Shown in pieces: positions 1-5,949 of a stretch of DNA of 8,902 bases; the stretch's first letter is position 1; each line of letters opens with the position of its first letter. Source of the DNA: Candidatus Krumholzibacteriia bacterium (GTDB lineage Bacteria > Krumholzibacteriota > Krumholzibacteriia > LZORAL124-64-63); the NCBI GenBank assembly GCA_029935695.1, contig JAOZJV010000114.1, positions 1 through 8,902 of the forward strand, given 5' to 3'. The position numbers were made by a program, and so were the translations under genes. The notes beneath the pieces are model-generated. The model was not told where the DNA came from and did no database searches. It saw nothing but the letters and a program-made list of their open reading frames with translations.

Positions 1-275
1 TCGGGGCCGAATATGAAACCGTGAGTTTGAAATTGGAGCCAGGTCAGAAGTTGATTCTGTATTCCGACGGAGTAACCGAATGTGAAAACCGTGAGGGCGT
101 TCAATTTGGTCAGGATCGTTTCCGTGAGGCGATTTTGTGCAATCAAGAAAACCAGGTGGAAAAATTGCTGTCTGAAGTGGCCGGCCGTTTGAATCAATGG
201 TCAGGCGAAGATAAATTTGAAGATGATCTTTCATTGCTGGCCCTGGAGTGGTCCGGCAGCACAACGGGGGAGTGA
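1..275 (+). CDS. PP2C/SpoIIE-type serine phosphatase, C-terminal fragment (5' truncated)
   Basis: The open frame runs in from the left edge (first full codon at 3) and ends with TGA at 273-275, leaving about 90 residues. Two hallmarks of the PP2C/SpoIIE (RsbU-like) fold are visible: LILYSDGVTE, containing the metal-binding Asp of the DGVTE motif, and the final DDLSLLALE strand, equivalent to the DD(x)TLL motif. FGQDRF between them matches the usual 'fG.eRl' segment. The GTG at 21 is an internal Val codon, not a start, because conserved domain sequence continues upstream of it. Proteins of this family dephosphorylate a STAS-domain antagonist, and such a gene follows three bases downstream, so this is most likely the activating phosphatase of the partner-switching module. 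Its N-terminal sensor part (PAS, GAF, HAMP or receiver) lies outside the window, so its signal cannot be stated. Confidence 0.88.
   Translation, partial: GAEYETVSLKLEPGQKLILYSDGVTECENREGVQFGQDRFREAILCNQENQVEKLLSEVAGRLNQWSGEDKFEDDLSLLALEWSGSTTGE
266..272 (+). promoter_or_regulatory. Ribosome binding site for the STAS gene
   Basis: GGGGGAG lies within the last codons of the phosphatase gene, six bases before the GTG at 279. It supports that GTG as the start and suggests co-translation with the phosphatase. Confidence 0.6.
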
Positions 276-278
276 GAC

Positions 279-623
279 GTGAATTTTGAATTAGTCAATG
301 ATGGTGAAGTGACAGTGATGGTCGTGCTTGAAGAACGCCTGGATGCAGCAGTTGCCGGAAATTTCCGGGATGCCGTGGTGCAGGTGGCCGCCGATGGCAC
401 CCACCAGCTGGTTCTGGATCTGGCGAAAGTTTCCTTTGTGGACAGCACTGGTCTCGGGGCCATGGTTTCGGGGTTGAAAGCATTGCCCGCAGGTGGATCA
501 ATGGTGCTTTGCAACGTTGGCCAGACCGTGTCGGCATTGTTGCATCTGACACGCATGGATAAGGTTTTGGCTGTGCATCAGGACAGGGAATCGGCCTTGG
601 CGTCCTTGATGGTTGTCAGTTGA
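279..623 (+). CDS. STAS-domain anti-sigma factor antagonist (SpoIIAA/RsbV-like)
   Basis: This is a 114-residue single-domain STAS protein, the usual length for SpoIIAA/RsbV. The diagnostic loop FVDSTGLG sits at residues 53-60, so Ser56 is the expected phosphorylation site of the cognate kinase. It is preceded by the hydrophobic strand LVLDLAKVSF and followed by the helix that starts at AMVSGLKAL. In the partner-switching scheme the unphosphorylated protein binds the HATPase anti-sigma factor and releases its target; the kinase phosphorylates Ser56 and the PP2C phosphatase restores it. All three partners are encoded consecutively here: phosphatase upstream (3-base gap), kinase downstream (overlapping or 4-base gap depending on its start). 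The GTG start has a strong GGGGGAG Shine-Dalgarno. The regulated output (a sigma factor or another target) is not encoded in the window. Confidence 0.92.
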   Translation: MNFELVNDGEVTVMVVLEERLDAAVAGNFRDAVVQVAADGTHQLVLDLAKVSFVDSTGLGAMVSGLKALPAGGSMVLCNVGQTVSALLHLTRMDKVLAVHQDRESALASLMVVS

Positions 624-627
624 TGCC

Positions 628-1077
628 ATGGTCATGACGGTTGCACACCAGCACACCATCGACGCTTGCCTGGGGGCGGTGGCGTCCGTGTGTCTCGCCA
701 TCAAAGATCTGGCCATGGAAGCAGGGTTGAGTGTTGAGATTCAGATGGCTTTGGAGTTGGCTGTGTGTGAAGCGGTCAACAATGCCATCGTGCACGCTTT
801 GGACAATCAACCCCAGGAAAAAGTCACCATTGAAACCGAGGTCCAACCAGGAAAACTGGATATCTATATTCGGGAAAGAGGGACGGCTATTCCTTCATGT
901 GTTCTGAACAATATTGATGAAGCCAATCTGGATCCAGGCACTGAATGCCATCTTGACCACTTGCCAACCTCAGGCCGTGGCCTTCACATGATTGACGCCC
1001 TCTGCCATGAGTGGAATTACCACAGTGCCGAGGGCGTCAATACGTTTCATTTGGTTTTTTGCTCACCGGAAAACTAA
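628..1077 (+). CDS. RsbW-like anti-sigma factor / serine-protein kinase (HATPase_c)
   Basis: This 149-residue protein is the size of SpoIIAB/RsbW and has the GHKL ATPase layout. The N box ELAVCEAVNNAIVHA has Glu48 and Asn51/Asn52, and the G2 box is TSGRGLHMIDAL (Gly116-Arg117-Gly118). The family binds a sigma factor or another partner and phosphorylates the STAS antagonist on Ser. The G1 box is atypical: IRERGTAIP (residues 81-89) has Glu83 where the family normally has Asp (D.G.), so nucleotide binding may be altered. I chose ATG 628; a TTG at 613 would overlap the STAS gene by 11 bases and an ATG at 634 is also possible. No clear Shine-Dalgarno is seen, consistent with coupling to the STAS gene. 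The TAA at 1075-1077 overlaps the stop codon of the convergent barrel-protein gene. Confidence 0.88.
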   Translation: MVMTVAHQHTIDACLGAVASVCLAIKDLAMEAGLSVEIQMALELAVCEAVNNAIVHALDNQPQEKVTIETEVQPGKLDIYIRERGTAIPSCVLNNIDEANLDPGTECHLDHLPTSGRGLHMIDALCHEWNYHSAEGVNTFHLVFCSPEN

Positions 1078-2306
1078 TCTCTCCAGGAAACTCCCAACCG
1101 CAAAATATGGGTCTCCGGGCTCTCATTATCAGGGGTGGAATAGACATAGCCACCACCAAGGCCCCAGTTTTTCCACAACCAGATTTGAACATGCAGGTTG
1201 ATGGTCCAGCCTTCATCCCCTGTGCCCACCGGACCAGAGTTCAGGGCTTGAAATTCTTTGAATCGAACCACCGATACCTCGGCGTAGTTGTCCACTTCAC
1301 CAAGATAGCGGCGGGCACCGGTGATGATACCGTGGCCATCACCCGAATCCCGGGGCACAATATATCCCTGCAGTCGCAAGTACCAGGGTCCTGGGAAAAA
1401 GCCCAGCCCCATTTGGTAGATGTTGGTTGATTGTCCGTCATACACCAGGTGCCTGCCCGAAGCCATCACTTCCCACCGGGTGGAAAATCCCTGGTAAATT
1501 CCGGCGAAGGTATCGGTTTTGGGCATGACCAGGGGGTCGGCGGCAATTTCGAAACGAAAATTGCCATAGGCTCTTTGCCAAAGGTCCTGATAAAAGTCCA
1601 CAAAAACGCCGTGGTCTTTATTTTCAAACCGGTCCAGGCCTTTATAACCCAAGGCCACCGATCCCTGGGGCAGTCGGCGTTGAAGATGAACACGGATGCG
1701 GTTTCCGTTTGCATCCGGGCGATCGGTAAGCTGTTCGTTCTGATACCACAGGCGGGCTTCCCAGTCGGTGGCGGCGGGAACCCTGTCCAGACCCAACAGC
1801 AGGGGGTTAATCACAGCGGGGTCGCCGCCCAGTTGGGTGGCATCGGTCAAATCATTTCTGGCCTCGGGAAAATGCCGGGCCGCCATCCGGGTGCGGGCGC
1901 GGGAAATTCTGGGTGCTGGATTTTCAGGTTCCAGAGCTATCCAGGCATCACAGGCCGCCAGAGATTGATCTGTCTTTCCCCACCAGCGGTACAGGTCTGC
2001 CAGTGCAGACCAGGCATCCCCATAGTCCGGGTGATCTTTCACCACTTGTTGCAGATCCTTTTCAGCGTCCGGGTACCGTTTGAGCCAGGCCAGCACACGG
2101 CCGCGTCCCAAGAGGCCGTCGGCATCATTGGGGAATTTTTTCAGAAGTGCATCGAAGGATGCCACAGCCTGCTCGTGTTGGCCGCCATGGGCTTGCTGCA
2201 TGGCCTGGTCGAACATGTTTTGCCAGGTCTCTTCAGCCTGGACCAGGTTCGCAGTCAGCACCAAAGCCATCACCATTAACCAACAGAATTTGGATCTGCC
2301 GAACAT
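1074..2306 (-). CDS. TPR protein with YaiO-like outer-membrane beta-barrel
   Basis: A 410-residue exported protein. Residues 1-24 are a typical signal peptide (basic FGRSK start, hydrophobic core, VQA before the cleavage site). Residues about 27-160 are helical TPR-type repeats (for example AVASFDALLKKFPNDADG and ADLYRWWGKTDQSLAACD). From about 180 to 410 the sequence alternates polar and aromatic/hydrophobic residues, as expected for an outer-membrane barrel (ARLWYQNEQ, GSVALGYKGL, NIYQMGLGFF, THILRLGVSW). This TPR-plus-barrel plan and C-terminal region recall the YaiO family; PgaA has a comparable plan but is much longer. It probably acts as the export pore or periplasmic guide for the polymer made by the upstream GT2. 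The ATG at 2306 is chosen over a longer frame starting at 2354 because AGGAG lies five bases before it and the signal peptide starts there. The chain ends SWRD rather than in a terminal aromatic, unlike most barrel C-termini. Confidence 0.82.
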   Translation of the reverse strand: MFGRSKFCWLMVMALVLTANLVQAEETWQNMFDQAMQQAHGGQHEQAVASFDALLKKFPNDADGLLGRGRVLAWLKRYPDAEKDLQQVVKDHPDYGDAWSALADLYRWWGKTDQSLAACDAWIALEPENPAPRISRARTRMAARHFPEARNDLTDATQLGGDPAVINPLLLGLDRVPAATDWEARLWYQNEQLTDRPDANGNRIRVHLQRRLPQGSVALGYKGLDRFENKDHGVFVDFYQDLWQRAYGNFRFEIAADPLVMPKTDTFAGIYQGFSTRWEVMASGRHLVYDGQSTNIYQMGLGFFPGPWYLRLQGYIVPRDSGDGHGIITGARRYLGEVDNYAEVSVVRFKEFQALNSGPVGTGDEGWTINLHVQIWLWKNWGLGGGYVYSTPDNESPETHILRLGVSWRD

Positions 2307-2311
2307 GAAAA

Positions 2312-2316
2312 CTCCT
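2312..2316 (-). promoter_or_regulatory. Ribosome binding site deciding the barrel-protein start
   Basis: On the minus strand AGGAG is followed by TTTTC and then ATG (2306-2304). It overlaps the TAG stop of the glycosyltransferase gene (2317-2315), so ribosomes ending there would be placed to reinitiate. Confidence 0.75.
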
Positions 2317-3721
2317 ATTGCGGTGAAAAACCACGACGCTGCATTTTGCCCCAACCTTTTTTCCCCCGGATGGCTTCAAATGTTCCTTTGAAGCGAACCA
2401 AAGCCATGAATTGGCGGAAGCCGAAATTCTCAACCACCGCCAGAGCGCACAAGTGAAACAGTTCGCGCCAGGTGGAGTATCGTTGGTATGTCAATTCCAT
2501 CAGGGCAATGGAGGCCACCGAAAGCACCACTCCGAGGCCGATGGCAGCCAGCATGAAAGCCCCTGCAAAGGGTAGCGAGACCCGGCCATAAGCCAGGGCG
2601 ATGGCCAGGGTGACATAACCCAGAATTTCGATAATCGGGCTGGCCATTTCGAACAATGCATAATAGGGAAACGACACCATGCCGATGACGCCGTGCTTCG
2701 GGTTAAGCATGACCTTCCGGTGGCGGGACATGGTCTCGATCAGCCCGCGTTGCCAGCGTTCTCGCTGGGTGGCCAGAACTGCGTGGGTTTCGGGACATTC
2801 GGTCCAGGCCACCGGCTCAGGGACAAACGTGATGCGGTAGGGCCGGTTTGTTTCCCGGCAATGCCGGTGCAGTCTGACCACCAGCTCCATGTCTTCGCCA
2901 ACGGTGTCGGTGGAAAAACCACCCACTTCCTGGACGATATCCCGCTTGAACAGCCCAAAAGCTCCCGAGATGATCAGCATGCCACCGATGCTGTCCCAGC
3001 CCAGCCGGCCCAGCATGAAGGCCCGCACGTATTCGAGAATCTGAATTCCAGCCAGAAGATTCCGGGGCATGGCCACTTTCCTGATATGGCCTTGTTTCAC
3101 ATCGCAGCCGTTGATGATGCGGATGGCTCCGCCGGTGGCGATAACGGTTTTGTCTTCGATGAAAGGCAGCACCACCCGAATCAAAGCATCAGGATCCAAA
3201 ACAGTGTCGGCATCCATGGCGCAGAACAGTGGGTTGCGACAATATTTGATGCCGGCGTTCAGGGCATCGGCCTTGCCTCCGTTGGCTTTGTCCAGCACCA
3301 CCAGATTGGGATGAATGGAGCTGGTGAAAACTTGTTTGACCTCGGCGGTTTCCAGCCTGGACATCGGTGCCCGGTGGGCCTTTTCCAATTGGAAGGCTTC
3401 AATGAGTTTGTTCATGGTGCCATCGTTTGAGCCGTCGTTGATCACCAGGATTTCATAGTTGGGATAGCGCAGGGACATGAGGGCCTGGATGGCGGGAACA
3501 CAGGTCAGTTCTTCGTTGTAGGCGGGTACAAGAAGGGAGATGGGTGGCGCGTCAGCCGTACGAACCAACTGGTTGAAATCAACGGCTTTCATGCGGTTGG
3601 CCAGTTTGATCAGATGTTTGAACACCGCCATGGTGATCAGGGCATACACACCGGTCTGCAGGATGTAATAAATGAACACCCCGATGGTGAAATAATAAAT
3701 GATATCCCAAAGAAGATTCAT
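2315..3721 (-). CDS. Processive-type family 2 glycosyltransferase (membrane polysaccharide synthase)
   Basis: A 468-residue integral membrane GT2 of the cellulose synthase / PgaC / YdaM type. It has a hydrophobic N-terminal region (residues about 5-34) and a cytosolic catalytic domain with LLVPAYNEE (63-71), the UDP-binding Asp96 in VINDGS, the GGKADALN segment (148-155), DAD at 170-172, GED at 275-277 and QRERW at 319-323. Together these are the D, DxD, (T/E)D and Q(Q/R)xRW motifs of processive inverting transferases. Two or more C-terminal membrane segments follow (about 345-378 and 383-412), then the basic tail GKKGWGKMQRRG, also typical of PgaC/YdaM-like enzymes. It should polymerise a nucleotide-activated sugar and pass the chain through the inner membrane; the sugar cannot be read from sequence. 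Its ATG overlaps the upstream HEAT-gene stop (ATGA), and the barrel-protein gene follows immediately. Confidence 0.92.
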   Translation of the reverse strand: MNLLWDIIYYFTIGVFIYYILQTGVYALITMAVFKHLIKLANRMKAVDFNQLVRTADAPPISLLVPAYNEELTCVPAIQALMSLRYPNYEILVINDGSNDGTMNKLIEAFQLEKAHRAPMSRLETAEVKQVFTSSIHPNLVVLDKANGGKADALNAGIKYCRNPLFCAMDADTVLDPDALIRVVLPFIEDKTVIATGGAIRIINGCDVKQGHIRKVAMPRNLLAGIQILEYVRAFMLGRLGWDSIGGMLIISGAFGLFKRDIVQEVGGFSTDTVGEDMELVVRLHRHCRETNRPYRITFVPEPVAWTECPETHAVLATQRERWQRGLIETMSRHRKVMLNPKHGVIGMVSFPYYALFEMASPIIEILGYVTLAIALAYGRVSLPFAGAFMLAAIGLGVVLSVASIALMELTYQRYSTWRELFHLCALAVVENFGFRQFMALVRFKGTFEAIRGKKGWGKMQRRGFSPQ

Positions 3722-4851
3722 CCAATTAACCCTTCCATCGGTTCGTCGACGGCATGCGCCGGCTCTTCTGCATTTTCAATTTTGATGGTGCTGAGAACTT
3801 CGCGGGCCAACTCGGCCCTCAAGGAATCCTTGTCCACAAAATCCAGCAACTCGTCCACGGCGTCCAGGTTTCCCAGGGCCTGAGCGGCAGCGAGATTGAC
3901 CCAGGGGGAAGAATGATTCATCCCCGAAATAAGCACTGGGAAATCATTCTCGTCTCCCACCTGCCCGAGAGCGCGGCAGGCAGCGGAAAAAACGGGAGTA
4001 TCATCCAGGGGCAATAGATTGCGAATGGCAGGAGCGTGGGTGCAGTTCCCCATCTCGGCCAGAATATCCAGGCAGGGGATCAACAAAGAGGATGGCATTT
4101 CACAGGAAATAATTTCGGCCACCATGTCGGCGGCTTCATAATCCTTCATCAGAAGCAGGGCCCGGGCCGCAATGGCCCGCAGTTGGGCTGGAGGATCAGG
4201 CATGGCCATGAAAATGCGCATATAGGGCTGGGATTCAATGCCGGCGCTGGCCAGAAGAGAGGACATATAGTTGTCGGTGACTTCTTCGAAGAGATTCAAA
4301 TGATCCAGAACGGTGTCCACTTCCTGGCAACGGGGATTCAGGATCAGGGCCTGGACCGCAGCCATGCGCACTGGCAACTGGGGATCCTTGATGGCGCCCA
4401 CAATTTCCTCGCGGTATTTTGGCAGTCCGAGGGTTCCCAGCAAGTTCACGCAACGAGCTCTGGTGCCGGATTTTTTGCTTTTTGTACCGCTGGCCAAAGA
4501 ATCCAGCAGGGGCACGGCAAGTTCTTCCAGCATCGCCCTCTCGTGTCCCTGAACCTGGGTGGCAAAACGGGCCAGAAGTTGGGTGAAAACCCGTTTGTCC
4601 CCTGAGGATAAATCCTGGTGGATTGTTGCTGCGGAAATATCGCCGCTGATGTAATCCAGCAGTTGGGGTTGCCGTTTGTTTTCCACTCGCTTCCAATGCG
4701 CAGATTTCTGATTGTTGCCCAATCGCAGGTGGATGGCCAGGCCTATCACTGCCAGCAGCAGAACTCCCAGAAGCAATACGGCCACACCCAGCCAGAACCA
4801 GTGGCTGCCCGGGTTGGATAAACTGATCAGGCTATCAAACCAATCAAACAA
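3718..4851 (-). CDS. Membrane-anchored HEAT-repeat protein
   Basis: A 377-residue protein with one membrane segment at about 18-42 (a run of Leu/Val/Ala). A strongly basic stretch after it (HLRLGNNQKSAHWKRVENKR) and an acidic N-terminus (FDWFDS) predict, by the positive-inside rule, that the long C-terminal part is cytoplasmic. From about 85 to 357 it is built of paired amphipathic helices of HEAT type, such as ARCVNLLGTLGLPKYREEI, PVRMAAVQALILNP, ACRALGQVGDENDFPVLISG and NLAAAQALGNLDAVDELL. HEAT repeats usually serve as protein-binding scaffolds, and I see no catalytic motif. The start is TTG at 4851, supported by AGGGGGA four bases upstream; no ATG occurs before the membrane segment. It lies 18 bases after the regulator gene and its TGA overlaps the glycosyltransferase ATG. 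The likely role, inferred from context, is a scaffold or regulator of the synthase. Confidence 0.85.
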   Translation of the reverse strand: MFDWFDSLISLSNPGSHWFWLGVAVLLLGVLLLAVIGLAIHLRLGNNQKSAHWKRVENKRQPQLLDYISGDISAATIHQDLSSGDKRVFTQLLARFATQVQGHERAMLEELAVPLLDSLASGTKSKKSGTRARCVNLLGTLGLPKYREEIVGAIKDPQLPVRMAAVQALILNPRCQEVDTVLDHLNLFEEVTDNYMSSLLASAGIESQPYMRIFMAMPDPPAQLRAIAARALLLMKDYEAADMVAEIISCEMPSSLLIPCLDILAEMGNCTHAPAIRNLLPLDDTPVFSAACRALGQVGDENDFPVLISGMNHSSPWVNLAAAQALGNLDAVDELLDFVDKDSLRAELAREVLSTIKIENAEEPAHAVDEPMEGLIG

Positions 4852-4855
4852 GTCG

Positions 4856-4862
4856 TCCCCCT
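4856..4862 (-). promoter_or_regulatory. Ribosome binding site for the HEAT-protein gene
   Basis: AGGGGGA on the minus strand, then CGAC and TTG at 4851-4849. A strong Shine-Dalgarno is the main reason to accept the rare TTG start. Confidence 0.65.
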
Positions 4863-4869
4863 GGAAAAA

Positions 4870-5787
4870 TCAGGCCACTGTTTTGCGGTGGATCAATCGG
4901 TGAACCCTGGCAGCCAATTCCAGGGGTGAAAATGGTTTGGTCAAAAAATCATCGGCCCCCAAATCAAAGGCCCTGACCAGAGCCTTGTCGTCTGAAACGG
5001 CGGTCATGATGATGATGGGAGTGTCCCGGTTGCTTTCCCCACTTCTCAAACGGGTCAACACTTCAAAACCATCCATTTCGGGCATTTTAACGTCAAAGAG
5101 GCAAAGGCCGAAATCCTGTTGGGCAGCCAGTTCCAGGGCTTGCAAGCCGGTGGTTGCATGGGTGATGGTGTAATTCTCTTTTTTGAGGCGGTGCTTGATG
5201 AGAGCGGCGGTGGTGGGGTCATCTTCTGCCAGCAGGATATTCCGGTTCTCTTCATGATTCCTGCGGGTCACCTGGTTCTGGGCAAGAATGCAGTTACCGC
5301 CGGCGCTGTTGGCCAGATCCAGAATACTCTGGGCTTCGGCCACGGCCTCATGCAAAGTGGCTTCGGGGCGGAAATGAGCCACTGCTGCCGAAAAATTAGC
5401 ACAAAATACAATTCCATCGGGAAGGTAGAATGAATGATCGCGCAGCTTTGCGAGACCGTTTTGAAGCACCGAAGCCAGACAGATTTCCTCTTCTCGAGGG
5501 GTGATGGAAATGAACTGGTTGCCCTTCCAAAAGCCCAGGGTTGAATGATCAGGCAGGATGGCGGCCAGGATATTGGCAGCCACTTTTCGCACTGGGGGCG
5601 TGACCTTGGCCAGGACTTCCAACTCTCCTTCCAGTTCCACTAAAGCCAAGTCAAAACCGGTGTTAGAATTGGGAGTTTCCAGAATATTCTGTTCATACCA
5701 CGTCAACAAATCAGCTTCTTCGAGCAAATTGGTGATAAATTCCCCTGCTTGTTCCAGGGCTTTGTCGTTCTCTGCAACCAAAGTCAT
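4870..5787 (-). CDS. Response regulator: degenerate GGDEF-like domain followed by C-terminal receiver domain
   Basis: A 305-residue soluble protein. Residues about 182-303 form a complete receiver (REC) domain: acidic pocket ED-D in LLAEDD (185-190), phosphoacceptor Asp232 in LFDVKMPEMDG, Thr262 in IIIMTAV and Lys284 in LTKPF. Residues about 40-170 follow the strand/helix pattern of a GGDEF domain: FDLALVELEG, VRKVAANIL, then GFWKGNQFISI where the GGDEF loop would be, followed by FCANFSAAVAHFRPEATL and AEAQSILDLANSAGGN near the usual 'A..A...AK..G.N' end. The signature reads KGNQF (88-92), so diguanylate cyclase activity is unlikely, and no RxxD inhibitory site is seen. REC at the C-terminus reverses the common REC-GGDEF order. 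GGAAGG lies eight bases before the ATG. It is the first gene of the polysaccharide operon and presumably its signal input; no cognate histidine kinase is in the window. The REC call is firm; the GGDEF-like call is an inference from pattern. Confidence 0.85.
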   Translation of the reverse strand: MTLVAENDKALEQAGEFITNLLEEADLLTWYEQNILETPNSNTGFDLALVELEGELEVLAKVTPPVRKVAANILAAILPDHSTLGFWKGNQFISITPREEEICLASVLQNGLAKLRDHSFYLPDGIVFCANFSAAVAHFRPEATLHEAVAEAQSILDLANSAGGNCILAQNQVTRRNHEENRNILLAEDDPTTAALIKHRLKKENYTITHATTGLQALELAAQQDFGLCLFDVKMPEMDGFEVLTRLRSGESNRDTPIIIMTAVSDDKALVRAFDLGADDFLTKPFSPLELAARVHRLIHRKTVA

Positions 5788-5847
5788 TGCTTGGCCTTCC
5801 CACGCTTTGATAATAAGGTTTTTACTTCATTCTAAATATCGACAGGA

Positions 5848-5876
5848 TTGAATGAGGATTTACAAAATTCTATATA
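5848..5876 (+). promoter_or_regulatory. Candidate sigma-70-type promoter for malQ
   Basis: TTGAAT (5848-5853), a 17-base spacer and TATATA (5871-5876); an alternative -10, TATAGT at 5873-5878, has a 19-base spacer. Each hexamer matches consensus at four or five of six positions. Transcription would start near 5883, giving a leader of roughly 65 bases before malQ. The prediction is by eye from consensus only. Confidence 0.4.
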
Positions 5877-5897
5877 GTTGTGCCCACCGCTGCTCAA
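5869..5897 (-). promoter_or_regulatory. Candidate sigma-70-type promoter for the regulator/HEAT/GT2/barrel operon
   Basis: On the minus strand TTGAGC (5897-5892), a 17-base spacer and TATAGA (5874-5869). Transcription would start near 5862, about 75 bases before the regulator ATG at 5787. Its -10 overlaps the -10 proposed for the opposite direction, so the two would compete for polymerase. Confidence 0.4.
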
Positions 5898-5898
5898 C
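5877..5898. repeat. Imperfect inverted repeat in the divergent promoter region
   Basis: GTTGTGC and GCTCAAC form seven-base arms with one mismatch, separated by eight bases. It covers the -35 of the leftward promoter and the expected start of the rightward transcript, so it could be an operator or a short hairpin in the malQ leader. Function is inferred from position only. Confidence 0.3.
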
Positions 5899-5939
5899 GT
5901 TAGATTGGCTGTTGCAAATATTTTCGCCGCGCTGAATAC

Positions 5940-5943
5940 GGAG
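5940..5943 (+). promoter_or_regulatory. Ribosome binding site deciding the malQ start
   Basis: GGAG directly abuts the ATG at 5944 but stands six bases before the ATG at 5950, which is the better spacing. This favours 5950 as the malQ start. Confidence 0.6.
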
Positions 5944-5949
5944 ATGTTC

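Noticed and set aside
1048..1076. Possible terminator hairpin (GTTTT ... AAAAC) at the convergent gene ends
   Set aside because: The arms are five A/T-rich base pairs with a long loop and no GC stem, too weak to call.
1431..2279. Long plus-strand open frame (282 codons) opposite the TPR-barrel gene
   Set aside because: Its translation is low-complexity, rich in Gly/His/Gln and without family motifs, while the minus strand encodes a protein with signal peptide, TPRs and barrel strands. It is an antisense shadow.
2307..2354. Longer N-terminus for the barrel protein, starting at 2354 inside the glycosyltransferase gene
   Set aside because: It would add 16 residues before a complete signal peptide and ignore the well-placed AGGAG before ATG 2306.
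2693..3430. Plus-strand open frame of 245 codons opposite the glycosyltransferase
   Set aside because: The opposite strand carries every GT2 motif in order; this frame shows no recognisable domain or ribosome binding site.
5878..5949. GTG start for malQ at 5878
   Set aside because: The added 24 residues lie across the promoter candidates and inverted repeat, show no GH77 similarity, and lack a ribosome binding site.
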